DNA of 64,000 nucleotides from Elusimicrobiota bacterium. GTDB taxonomy: Bacteria; Elusimicrobiota; Elusimicrobia; UBA1565; UBA9628. A program made the position numbers and the translations under genes. Location: NCBI GenBank assembly GCA_030696455.1, contig JAUYSH010000042.1:1-64000 (forward strand). The letters run 5' to 3'. Position 1 is the stretch's first letter. Each line of letters begins with the position of its first letter. Positions 46,109 through 54,908 of this stretch are shown piece after piece. The notes beneath the pieces were generated by a model, which had not been told where the DNA came from, did not search any database, and saw only the letters and a program-made list of their open reading frames with translations.

Positions 46109-47742
46109 CGCCAGTGCTTGAAGGCGCGGTTGGCGTCGGCGGCGACGTCTTCCTGGTACATCTTGGCGAGCGCCTCCCAGGTGATCTGGTCGGCGGGGCG
46201 GGGCGGGGCGGGGCGAGGGGGCGCGGGCGGCGCGGCGTTGGCCATGGTCTCCAAGGCCTTGCCGAGGCGAGCGGTGTCGGCGCTGAGGCGCTCGAAGAAG
46301 GGGTGCGCCGAGGCTTCCTTCAAGTATAGCTCGGAGGCGCGGTCGGGCTCGGCCGCGATCCGCTCGATCAGGCCCGAGACCTCGCGCACGATCGACTCGG
46401 CGTTGACGACCTCGTTCTGGTAATGGGCCTCGAGGTCCGAGAGCTCCTTGCGCAGCAGGCCGAAACGTCCGGCGGGGATGCCGTGATCGCGGGAGAAGTG
46501 ATCCAGCACGGGCAGCCAGGTCTTCTGCGAGGCTAGGTTGCTCCGGGCGCGCATGACCTCGGCCTCGGCGGAGGCCAGGCGCGCGCGCAGGGTCGCCAGA
46601 GGTTTGGCCATCTCGGACTGACCGAAGGTCACGGCGTAGTAGGGCAGGCGCATCTTCAGGTTCGAGAGGTAATGAGCGGGGTCGGCGAGGTAGTTCCAGG
46701 CTCCCGCCTCCTCGAAGCGGCCGTCCAGCTCGTGATCGATGGCCCAACCGACGAGGCGCGCCAAGGTCTCGTTGAGCTCGTGATAATGGAAGGCGAGGTA
46801 GAGGTTCTCCTTCGTGGCGCGGCCGTACCAGAGGCCGTGGCCGAGGAGCTCGTGGCCGATGATCGAGGGCAGGGACTCGCGCATGAATTCGGGGTCGCCG
46901 TCGACGTAGTGGCGGTTGAGGCGGATCTCGGCGTAACCTTCCGGGCGCCAGTCGGTGTAGGCCTGGGCGGCGTAGAACCTCTTGCGGCCGTCGATGAGGA
47001 AGAGCTGGGAGTCGGCGAAATCGTCGAAGCGCACCACCGCGGTCAGGCCTTCGGCGAGGAACTCCTCGGCGTAGCGGCGGCCGGTCGGGGTCTCGAGCAG
47101 GCGTTTGAAGGACTCTTCGAGCGCCTTCTTCTCGTCGGCGCGCCCGCGGTCGTCGAGGCGGACTCGTTCGAGCATGCGGGTCAGCAGCGGGCGGGCGTCC
47201 GCGGACGGGGCGACGTAGGCCCCGTCGCCGACGGGAGGCACGAGGGGTTCGTCGCCGAGGGCCGCCGCCGACATGAAATTGCGTTCGAGGGCGGCGGCGC
47301 CCGCTTCGCCCTTGAGGCCCGCGAGACTCTGGGATCGGGCGCCGTACTCGCGGAGGGTGTCGATGACCGCGGCGAGTTGGCGCGCCCGGATCGGTTCCTC
47401 GGCGAGAGTTCGCTTGAAGGGAAAGGGAATGTCCGCGAGCTTCATCGGCGCGGCGATGGCGGAGTCGGGCAGGCCCGAGAGGTTCAGCGGGAGAGGTTGG
47501 ATCGGCGCGCGCAGGTTAACGGATGGGATCGGGACGGCGTTGTGCGGGTGGAGTACAGCCGGAGCGTTTAGGGTCGGGTTCCAGGGGGTCAGCGCGAGCG
47601 GGAAAGTCTGCGCCAAAGGCGCGACGGCGGGGCCGGCGATGCTGGGACGCGGCGAGAGGGGGACTTCGAGGGAAATGCGCTGAGCCCCCGCGTCGAGCGC
47701 GGAGGCCGCCAGGAAAAGGGCCGCCAGAATCCGTCGGTTCAT
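46105..47742 (-). CDS. Exported putative metallopeptidase-like protein with HELLGH motif, paralogue of 48375-50009
   Basis: Signal peptide MNRRILAALFLAASALDAGAQ; SIIGHELLGHGLWYG, LVGWAIDHELDGRFEEAGAWNYLADPAHYLSNLKMRLPYYA. Confidence 0.75.
   Translation of the reverse strand: MNRRILAALFLAASALDAGAQRISLEVPLSPRPSIAGPAVAPLAQTFPLALTPWNPTLNAPAVLHPHNAVPIPSVNLRAPIQPLPLNLSGLPDSAIAAPMKLADIPFPFKRTLAEEPIRARQLAAVIDTLREYGARSQSLAGLKGEAGAAALERNFMSAAALGDEPLVPPVGDGAYVAPSADARPLLTRMLERVRLDDRGRADEKKALEESFKRLLETPTGRRYAEEFLAEGLTAVVRFDDFADSQLFLIDGRKRFYAAQAYTDWRPEGYAEIRLNRHYVDGDPEFMRESLPSIIGHELLGHGLWYGRATKENLYLAFHYHELNETLARLVGWAIDHELDGRFEEAGAWNYLADPAHYLSNLKMRLPYYAVTFGQSEMAKPLATLRARLASAEAEVMRARSNLASQKTWLPVLDHFSRDHGIPAGRFGLLRKELSDLEAHYQNEVVNAESIVREVSGLIERIAAEPDRASELYLKEASAHPFFERLSADTARLGKALETMANAAPPAPPRPAPPRPADQITWEALAKMYQEDVAADANRAFKHWR
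46195..46221 (+). repeat. GGGGC pentanucleotide tract / G-quadruplex-capable sequence inside the 46105-47742 CDS
   Basis: GGGGCGGGGCGGGGCGGGGCGAGGGGG on + strand: five G-runs with 1-3 nt loops. Confidence 0.85.
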
Positions 47743-47802
47743 TCCTATAGCAAGTGTACGGCGGATCGGGCGATACGCCCAGGGTCCTCGGGGCCGATCG
47801 GG

Positions 47803-48378
47803 CTAGGTCTTCCGGCCAGGGAGTTTGACGGTCTTTAGGAAGACCTTCCAGGCCTCCTCGCCGCGGCGCTCCAGGTCAGGGGCGGGGGTCTCGCGGGCGT
47901 AGGAAAGCACGACGAACCGGCCTCCCGATACGGGCAGAACGCAGAAGAATTCCTTGCCGAGCATGGGCGGGCCGGACGGCGCGTGCGGGTCTCCGAGGTT
48001 GATGGGGAAGCCGCGCTGATAGACGGTCAGTCGGCGGCCGGCGACCTCGGCGCTTCCGACGGATTCAGGCTTGCGCCCCATCGTGCTCGCCGCCGCTCCC
48101 GTCAGGAAGCCGGCCGGTTTCTTGTAAGCGCTGCCGGGTCCGCCGAAGGCGCGAATCGCGATGCGGTCCACGCCGTCGACGAAGGCTTCGACCGGATCGG
48201 CGCCGCCGGCGTTCGTGTACTCCTCGACTTTCCACCCTTTCGGGGGCCGGCGGCTGATGAGCGCGGCGATGGCCTGAGACGGGGTAGGGGCTTCTTTCAC
48301 GGTTTTCGAGACCTCCGCGGGTTTTTCGGCCGAGGCGCCCGCCGACAGCGCGAGGACGACGGAAAGGATGAAATTCAT
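47803..48378 (-). CDS. Small exported protein of unknown function
   Basis: MNFILSVVLALSAGASAEKPAE signal peptide; ATGA overlap with the upstream gene stop and purine-rich GGAGAAGAAGAA preceding ATG (the longer ORF start at 48393 is less likely). Confidence 0.7.
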   Translation of the reverse strand: MNFILSVVLALSAGASAEKPAEVSKTVKEAPTPSQAIAALISRRPPKGWKVEEYTNAGGADPVEAFVDGVDRIAIRAFGGPGSAYKKPAGFLTGAAASTMGRKPESVGSAEVAGRRLTVYQRGFPINLGDPHAPSGPPMLGKEFFCVLPVSGGRFVVLSYARETPAPDLERRGEEAWKVFLKTVKLPGRKT

Positions 48379-50009
48379 TTCTTCTTCTCCCAATGATCGG
48401 GATGGTTCTTTTGATCCCGCTCGAACAGGCGGTGCAGGTCATCCCAGGTCAGCTTGCCCGGCACGGGCGGAATGGTGGTCTCCCGCGTGCGGCCGCCGAC
48501 GATGCCGCGCAGGCGTTCGGCGCGCGCGGCCAGGCGCGCCTCGGACCGGCGCAGGTAGGCGGAACGGGAGGCCGCGGCGAGCTCCGCCTTCAGCGCGTCG
48601 GATTCCGGCTTTTTCCAGCGGGTGATCGTGCCGGTCAGGTGGGCGTGGATGTTGTTGAGGCTCGCCTGCTGAGAGTTGTTCCAGACGACGGCGGCGGCGA
48701 TGTCCTCCGTCAGCGAGGAGAACTGCGCCTGGTCCATGCCGTGCGCCGCGACGAAGTGTGCGATGCGGGGGGTCCAGGCGACCATCGACGCGGCGTAGGC
48801 GTTACCGCTCTTGCGGGCGGTGTCGATGGCGGCGACGCGGCTCTCGAGGGTCGCCACCGGGGCGCGCATCTCCTCGAGGCTCAAGGTCGTGGCGTAATAA
48901 GGGAGGTTGGTCTTGAGTCCGGAGTGGTAGCGCTCGGGGTCGGCGAGGTAGTTCCACATGTGGCCGTTGTCCAGGCGCCCGCCCAGCTCGGCGTGCACCA
49001 GCCAGCCGATCAGGCCCGAGCCGGCCTCGTCGCCGCGGTAATGATACAGGGTCTGCCGGGAGACGCCTTCCTTCTTCGCGCGCTGGACCTCGAAGGCGTG
49101 GCCGAACAGCTCATGGCCGAGGGTCGCGGTCATGTCCACGCGGCGGAAGTCCGGGTCCGTGACGAGATAATCGCGGTTGAGCACCACGCGGGGAGGATCC
49201 TCGTTCGGATGGGTGTGGCCGCCCGAGGCCCGCAGGATGCGCCGGCCGTTCATCATGATCGTCGTCGAGTTCGGAACTTCTCCGAACTCCAGCTTCGCGC
49301 GCGAACCGGAGGCGGTGAATTCGAGTGCGAGTTCGCGGCCGGTCGGGGTGCTCACCAGGCTGACGAGGGCCGCGTCCATGGCTGCGACGGCGCGGGGATC
49401 GGTGTTGGGCGCGATGTCGAGGGAGGCGCGAAGGCTGCGCAGGATGTCCGCGGCTTGCGCCGCCGCGGCGGCGGCGGCCGAGGCGCCGCCGGCCGCCGTG
49501 ACCCCATCCGGCGGCTTGGCGCCGGCCTCGAGCGCCCCGGGTCCCGCCGGCTCGCCCTCGGGCAAGGTGGCCGCGCGCAGGAAATCGCGGTCCTCGGGGG
49601 AAACCAAGGATCCTCGCAGCCAGAACAGGGCGACGGCTTCGCCGCGAACTCCCTCGGGCAGGCGGCCGTTCTTGGCCAAGGGCCGCAAGGCGGCGGTGCG
49701 CTCGGTGGCGCGGCGGCCGAGCAGGGCCCAGGCGGCGGAATTGGGGAGCAGATGCTCGCCGGCGGGGGCCTTGCGGTCGGAGAGGCGTCCGTTGACCTCC
49801 TCGTAGCGGCCGTCCTCCAAGGTGAGGAGCCATTCGCGCTCCTCGGCGAGCAGCGCCCCGGGGGCCGCCGCCTCGAAAGGCGCCTGGGGAGGCGGGTCGG
49901 TCTCGAGCGCGGACGCGGGCGGCGCGTCGCAGGTGACGCAGGCGGGCGCGGAGGTCCCCAGCATCAGGACGGCGCCGAGGACGAGGGGGGCGAGGAGGCG
50001 TCGGGACAT
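48375..50009 (-). CDS. Exported putative metallopeptidase-like protein with HELFGH motif, paralogue of 46105-47742
   Basis: Signal peptide MSRRLLAPLVLGAVLMLGTSAPA; TLGHELFGHAFEVQ, LIGWLVHAELGGRLDNGHMWNYLADPERYHSGLKTNLPYYA. Confidence 0.75.
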   Translation of the reverse strand: MSRRLLAPLVLGAVLMLGTSAPACVTCDAPPASALETDPPPQAPFEAAAPGALLAEEREWLLTLEDGRYEEVNGRLSDRKAPAGEHLLPNSAAWALLGRRATERTAALRPLAKNGRLPEGVRGEAVALFWLRGSLVSPEDRDFLRAATLPEGEPAGPGALEAGAKPPDGVTAAGGASAAAAAAAQAADILRSLRASLDIAPNTDPRAVAAMDAALVSLVSTPTGRELALEFTASGSRAKLEFGEVPNSTTIMMNGRRILRASGGHTHPNEDPPRVVLNRDYLVTDPDFRRVDMTATLGHELFGHAFEVQRAKKEGVSRQTLYHYRGDEAGSGLIGWLVHAELGGRLDNGHMWNYLADPERYHSGLKTNLPYYATTLSLEEMRAPVATLESRVAAIDTARKSGNAYAASMVAWTPRIAHFVAAHGMDQAQFSSLTEDIAAAVVWNNSQQASLNNIHAHLTGTITRWKKPESDALKAELAAASRSAYLRRSEARLAARAERLRGIVGGRTRETTIPPVPGKLTWDDLHRLFERDQKNHPDHWEKKK

Positions 50010-50068
50010 AGGGGGGCCTCTTCGCCAGTATAGCCCCGGGAAGCCCGCCGTGCCAGGGGTTCTTTTCG

Positions 50069-50080
50069 TAGAATACCGCC
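50069..50080 (+). promoter_or_regulatory. Candidate leaderless -10 upstream of hutI (TAGAAT-N6-GTG)
   Basis: TAGAAT 50069-50074, ACCGCC, GTG 50081. Confidence 0.45.
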
Positions 50081-51331
50081 GTGGCGACCTTGATCCTCAA
50101 TGCCTCCGAGATCCTGACCATGGCGGGCCCCGACGGGCCGCGCGCGGGCCCGGACAAAGGCGGCCTCGGCCTGCTGCGCGACGGCGCGGTGCTCATCGAC
50201 AAGGGCCTCATCGTCGCGGCCGGCCCCAAGGCGCGTGTCCTGGCCGAGCCGCTGGCGAAGGGCGCCAAGATGCTGAGCGCGGAGGGCCGCGTGCTGCTGC
50301 CCGGCTTCGTCGACGCCCATACGCATCCCGTGTTCCACGGGATGCGCTTGGAGGATTTCGAGGGCCGCATCGCGGGCAAGACCTACGCCGAGCTCGCCCA
50401 AAAAGGCGGCGGCATCCTGTCCACGGTCAACGGGGTGCGCGGCTCGAAGGAGGCGGACTTGGCGGCGGGGCTGCGCCTGCGGGCCCTCGACTTCATCTCC
50501 TCGGGCACGACGACCATCGAGGCCAAGTCCGGCTACGGCCTCGACCTCGACAACGAGCTCAAGCTCCTGCGCGTGATGCGCACCGTCTCCTCGCGCGGCC
50601 CGCTCGAGATCGTGCCGACCTTTCTCGGCGCGCACGCCGTCCCGCCCGAGTACAAGGGACGAAAGGCCGAGTTCGTCGAGCGGATCTGCGAGACGATGAT
50701 CCCGCGCGTGGCCGAGGAGAAGCTCGCCGCCTTCGTGGACCTGTTCTGCGAGCAGGGCTACTTCGACCTCGACGACCTCCGGGCGATCGCCTCGGCGGGC
50801 GCCAAGGCCGGGCTCAAGCTCAAGGTCCACTCCGAGCAGCTTTCGAGGATGGGGTCCCTCGACGCCGCGCTCAAGCTCGGCGCCGTCACCGCCGACCATC
50901 TCGACTGCGTCACGGAGGACGACATCCTCGCGCTCGCCGCCTCCGGCACCGTCGCCTGCCTCGTGCCCGGCTCGAACTACTTCCTCGGCAAGCCCTACCC
51001 GCCCGCCCGCCGCCTGCTCGACCTCGGCGCGGCCGTGGCGCTCGCCACCGATTTTAATCCCGGCACCTGCCCTTGCTTCGACATGCGCATGATCGTCTCG
51101 ATCTCCTGCACGCAGATGAAGATGAGCCCCGCGGAGGCGATCGTGTCGGCGACGATCAACGGCGCGCACGCGCTCGGCTTGGGCGCCACGCACGGCTCGT
51201 TGGAGGCCGGTAAAATCGCCGATATCGCCTGCTTCGACGCCGAGGATCACCGCGAGCTCGCCTACTGGTTCGGCGCCCCCAAGACCCGCTGGACCATGAA
51301 GCGCGGCGAGGTCGTCTGGAAGATGAATTGA
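50081..51331 (+). CDS. hutI: Imidazolonepropionase
   Basis: LPGFVDAHTHPVFHGMR, TTTIEAKSGYGLD, HSEQLSRMG, ALATDFNPGTCP. Confidence 0.94.
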   Translation: MATLILNASEILTMAGPDGPRAGPDKGGLGLLRDGAVLIDKGLIVAAGPKARVLAEPLAKGAKMLSAEGRVLLPGFVDAHTHPVFHGMRLEDFEGRIAGKTYAELAQKGGGILSTVNGVRGSKEADLAAGLRLRALDFISSGTTTIEAKSGYGLDLDNELKLLRVMRTVSSRGPLEIVPTFLGAHAVPPEYKGRKAEFVERICETMIPRVAEEKLAAFVDLFCEQGYFDLDDLRAIASAGAKAGLKLKVHSEQLSRMGSLDAALKLGAVTADHLDCVTEDDILALAASGTVACLVPGSNYFLGKPYPPARRLLDLGAAVALATDFNPGTCPCFDMRMIVSISCTQMKMSPAEAIVSATINGAHALGLGATHGSLEAGKIADIACFDAEDHRELAYWFGAPKTRWTMKRGEVVWKMN

Positions 51332-52023
51332 AAGTTTTGCTTTTCGACATCGACGGGACCTTGATCCGCGGCGGCGGGGCGGGGCGCAAGGCGCTCAACC
51401 GCGCCGCGTACGAGCTTTACGGCAAGCAAAACGCATGTTCGGAGCTTTCTTTGGCGGGAAGAACCGACCTTTACAATTTTGCCCAGACCTATCGCTTCGC
51501 GACCGGAAAAAAACCCAGCCGCGCGGCCGTCGAACGGCTCCATCAGGAGTACCTTAAACATTTGCCGTTTTACGTCAAATCGGCGATTCGAAGCCGGACC
51601 TACCACATCCCGCCGGGCCTGAAGGTGCTTCTCAAGCATCTCAGCCGCGACAAGCGCGTCCTGCTCGGCCTGGGAACGGGAAACATGGAGAAGGGCGCGC
51701 GCATCAAGCTCGAGCCCTCGGGCTTCAACGCCTACTTCCTGTTCGGCGGCTACGGCTCCGACGCCTTCCACCGCCACGCCTTACTGAAGAAGGCCGTCGC
51801 GCGCGCCAAGAAGCTGGCGCACGCGTCCTTCACCCCCAAAGATGTGTATGTTATCGGCGACACCCCGTTCGACGTGCTCGCGGGCCGCAAGGCGGGCTAC
51901 AAAACCGTCGGCGTCGGCACCGGCTACGCCGACTGGAAGGCGCTCAAGGATTCACGGCCCGATCATCTGGCGAAGGACTTCAGGGACATAAAAACATGGC
52001 TGACATGGTTCGAGTTGAGCTGA
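51328..52023 (+). CDS. HAD-superfamily hydrolase
   Basis: MKVLLFDIDGTLIRGGGAG (motif I), YVIGDTPFDVLAGRKAGYKTVGVGTGY (motif IV); TTG start. Confidence 0.87.
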   Translation: MKVLLFDIDGTLIRGGGAGRKALNRAAYELYGKQNACSELSLAGRTDLYNFAQTYRFATGKKPSRAAVERLHQEYLKHLPFYVKSAIRSRTYHIPPGLKVLLKHLSRDKRVLLGLGTGNMEKGARIKLEPSGFNAYFLFGGYGSDAFHRHALLKKAVARAKKLAHASFTPKDVYVIGDTPFDVLAGRKAGYKTVGVGTGYADWKALKDSRPDHLAKDFRDIKTWLTWFELS

Positions 52024-53333
52024 CCGACGAGAAGTCCGCGGCCGCCGTCGCCGCGCGCTGCGCCGCCGCGGCGGGCAAGGCGGCCTTGCCCGCGCACGCT
52101 CGCGCCAAAATCCTCCTCAAGGCGGCCGAGGCGCTCGAGGCCTCGGCCGAGGATTTCGCCCGCCTGATCTGCGCCGAGGTCGGCAAACCTCTTAAAGAAG
52201 CCCGCCGCGAGGCGACTCGCGCGGCTTTCACCTTGCGCTGGGCCGGCGAGGAGGCGCGCCGCGTGGTCGGCGAGCTTCTGCCTCTCGATCTCGACGCCAA
52301 CTCCGAGGGACGCTGCGCCATAGTCAAGCGCGTGCCGCGCGGGCCGGCGCTGTTCATCACCCCGTTCAACTTCCCCTTGAACCTCGTGGCGCACAAGGTC
52401 GCCCCGGCCGTCGCGGTCGGCCTGCCCTTCGTGCTCAAGCCCGATCCCCGTTGTCCTAAGAGCGCCGAGAAGCTCATCGGCCTGCTCATCGACGCCGGTT
52501 GGCCCGCGGAGGCCGCCATCGTCATCGGCGGGCCGCTGCCCGCCGCCGAGGCCCTCGTCCGCGACGAGCGCTTCCGCATCTTCTCCTTCACCGGCTCGAC
52601 CGCGGTGGGCTGGAAGCTCAAGGCGCTGGCCGTGAAGGCCCACAGCTGCCTCGAGCTCGGCGGCAACGCCGCCGTCTTCGTCGGCAAGGACGCCGACCTG
52701 CCCTGGGCCGCCGCCCGCTGCGCCTGGGGCGCCTTCTGCTACTCCGGCCAGACCTGCATCTCGGTCCAGCGCATCTTCGTCGAGCAGGAGGTCCACGCCG
52801 AGTTCCGCCGCCTGCTCGTCGAGAACATCAAGCTCCTCGTCGTCGGCGATCCCGCCGACGAGAAGACCGACATCGGACCGCTGATCGACGAGAAGTCCGC
52901 GATCCGCGTCGAGGAGTGGCTCAAGGAAGCCGTCGCCAAGGGCGCCAAGCTCTGGGCCGGCGGCCCCCGCAGCGGACTCGTCATCCCGCCGTCCTTGCTC
53001 GAAGGCGTCCCCGCCGGCTGCCGCCTCTCCTGCGAGGAGGCCTTCGGCCCCGTCGCGACGCTGGACGCCGTTTCCAGCCGCGAGGAGGCCCTCGAGCGCA
53101 TGGCCGATTCCCGCTACGGCCTGCAGGCCGGCGTCTTCACCAACGACCTGGCCTTCATCCACCGCGCCTTCGAGCGCCTCCCCGTGGGCGGCCTCATCGT
53201 CAACGACATCCCGACCTTCCGCTCCGACGCGATGCCCTACGGCGGCGTGAAGGACTCCGGCACCGGCCGCGAAGGTGTGCGCTACGCCATGGAAGATTTC
53301 ACCGAGCAAAAAACGTTGGTCCTCAAATCTTAG
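51996..53333 (+). CDS. NAD(P)-dependent aldehyde dehydrogenase
   Basis: FTGSTAVGWKLK, LELGGNAAVFV, YSGQTCISVQRIFV (catalytic Cys), EEAFGPVATL. Confidence 0.92.
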   Translation: MADMVRVELTDEKSAAAVAARCAAAAGKAALPAHARAKILLKAAEALEASAEDFARLICAEVGKPLKEARREATRAAFTLRWAGEEARRVVGELLPLDLDANSEGRCAIVKRVPRGPALFITPFNFPLNLVAHKVAPAVAVGLPFVLKPDPRCPKSAEKLIGLLIDAGWPAEAAIVIGGPLPAAEALVRDERFRIFSFTGSTAVGWKLKALAVKAHSCLELGGNAAVFVGKDADLPWAAARCAWGAFCYSGQTCISVQRIFVEQEVHAEFRRLLVENIKLLVVGDPADEKTDIGPLIDEKSAIRVEEWLKEAVAKGAKLWAGGPRSGLVIPPSLLEGVPAGCRLSCEEAFGPVATLDAVSSREEALERMADSRYGLQAGVFTNDLAFIHRAFERLPVGGLIVNDIPTFRSDAMPYGGVKDSGTGREGVRYAMEDFTEQKTLVLKS

Positions 53334-53334
53334 A

Positions 53335-53399
53335 TGGTGTCAGGCATTCCACTATTTTCACTTTCCAGCAAAATGAAAATAGTGGAATGCCTGACACCA
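53335..53399. repeat. Perfect 26-bp inverted repeat (REP/MITE-like) around a 13-nt centre
   Basis: TGGTGTCAGGCATTCCACTATTTTCA (53335-53360) and its exact reverse complement TGAAAATAGTGGAATGCCTGACACCA (53374-53399). Confidence 0.95.
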
Positions 53400-53418
53400 A
53401 TTATCGCAAGGAGCTCAT

Positions 53419-54906
53419 ATGAAGCTTGTTGAATGCGTGCCCAATTTCTCGGAAGGACGGGATAAGGCCAAGGTGCAGAAGGTGGTGGACGCGGCGAAGT
53501 CGGCCGGGGTGACGATCCTCGACGTCGAGACGGACGCGGACCACCATCGGTGCGTGCTTTCGTTCGTGGGCGCGCCGCAGGCGTGCGTGGAGGCGTGCTT
53601 TCGCGTGGCGAAGACGGCCATGGAGCTCATCGATCTCAACACGCACAAGGGCGAGCATCCGCGCATGGGGGCCGTCGACGTGATCCCGTTCATCCCGGTC
53701 GCCGGCGTGACCATCGAGGACTGCGTGAAGCTTGCCGAGAAGCTCGCCGCGCGCATCGGCGGCGAGCTCAAGATCCCGACGTACCTGTACGATCACGCCG
53801 CCCGCCGGCCGGAGCGCAAGGACCTCGCCGCGGTGCGCAAAGGCCAGTTCGAGGGCTTGAAGGAGCTGATCGGCAAGGACGAGACACGTACCCCCGATTT
53901 CGGGCCCAACGCCATCCACCCGACGGCCGGCGCGGTCGCGGTCGGGGCGCGCCAGCAGATCGTGAACTTCAACCTCAATCTCGACACGCATGACATGGCC
54001 GCCGGCAAGGACATCGCCAAGCGCGTGCGCGCGTCGGGCGGGGGGCTTCCCGCCGTGCGCGGCAAGGAGATCGATCTCGCGGCGCGCAAGCAGGTGCAGA
54101 TCTCGACGGTTCTGACCGATTACAAGAAGAGCTCGATGGCGAAGGTCCTCGCGACGACGATGGGTCTCGCCGACGAGCACAAGGCGAAGATCACGAGCAC
54201 CGAGATCGTCGGCCTCCTGCCGCGCCAGGCCCTGGTTGATTTTGCGATCGAGACGCTCCAGCTCGAGAATTTTCACCCCGAAATCCAAATTCTTGAGAGC
54301 CGCCTCGAGGCCGTGGGCGCCTTGGGCGGCGGGACGGATTGGATGTCGGCGGGGCGCATCGTCGCGGAAGCGATGTCCAACACCGACGCGACGCCCGGCG
54401 GCGGCTCGGCGGCGGCGATCTCGGGAGCGATGGGCTGCGGCCTGGGCGAGATGGCGATCGGCATCACGCTGAAATCCAAGAAGCTCGACGAGGCCAAGCG
54501 CGCCCCGTTGACGTCCGCTCATAAGGCCTTGGGCGAGCTGCGCGCGACGTTCGACCGGCTCGCGGCGGACGACGCCGCGGCCTTCGACCGGTTCATGGAG
54601 GCGATGTCGCTGCCGAAGGACGACGCGTCGCGTCCGGCGAGGATGCAGGCGGCGCTGATGCACGCGGCCGAGGTGCCCCTGAAGACGGCGCAGATGGCGG
54701 CTGGGGCGCTCGCGGTGGCCAAGCAGGCGGCGCCGCTGGCCGGCGCGGCGGTGGCCTCCGACATCAACTGCGCGCTCCATCTGCTCAAGGCGGCGGCGCT
54801 GTGCGCGGCGGAGAACGTGCGTATCAATATCGCGGGCATAAAGGATGCCGGCGCGTCCGCGGAGCTGGGCACGCGCCTCGAGAAGACGCTGGCGGCCTGC
54901 GCCTAG
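53419..54906 (+). CDS. ftcD: Bifunctional glutamate formimidoyltransferase / formimidoyl-THF cyclodeaminase
   Basis: MKLVECVPNFSEGRDKAKVQKVVDAA, HHRCVLSFVG, VDVIPFIPV N-terminal domain; TPGGGSAAAISGAMGCGLGEMAIGIT C-terminal cyclodeaminase; AAGGAG RBS. Confidence 0.93.
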   Translation: MKLVECVPNFSEGRDKAKVQKVVDAAKSAGVTILDVETDADHHRCVLSFVGAPQACVEACFRVAKTAMELIDLNTHKGEHPRMGAVDVIPFIPVAGVTIEDCVKLAEKLAARIGGELKIPTYLYDHAARRPERKDLAAVRKGQFEGLKELIGKDETRTPDFGPNAIHPTAGAVAVGARQQIVNFNLNLDTHDMAAGKDIAKRVRASGGGLPAVRGKEIDLAARKQVQISTVLTDYKKSSMAKVLATTMGLADEHKAKITSTEIVGLLPRQALVDFAIETLQLENFHPEIQILESRLEAVGALGGGTDWMSAGRIVAEAMSNTDATPGGGSAAAISGAMGCGLGEMAIGITLKSKKLDEAKRAPLTSAHKALGELRATFDRLAADDAAAFDRFMEAMSLPKDDASRPARMQAALMHAAEVPLKTAQMAAGALAVAKQAAPLAGAAVASDINCALHLLKAAALCAAENVRINIAGIKDAGASAELGTRLEKTLAACA

Positions 54907-54908
54907 CG

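Noticed and set aside
48393-50033. 546-aa plus-strand ORF opposite the HELFGH gene
   Set aside because: Shadow ORF; the minus-strand product has a signal peptide and a paralogue, and the plus-strand product is Gly/Arg-rich without features.
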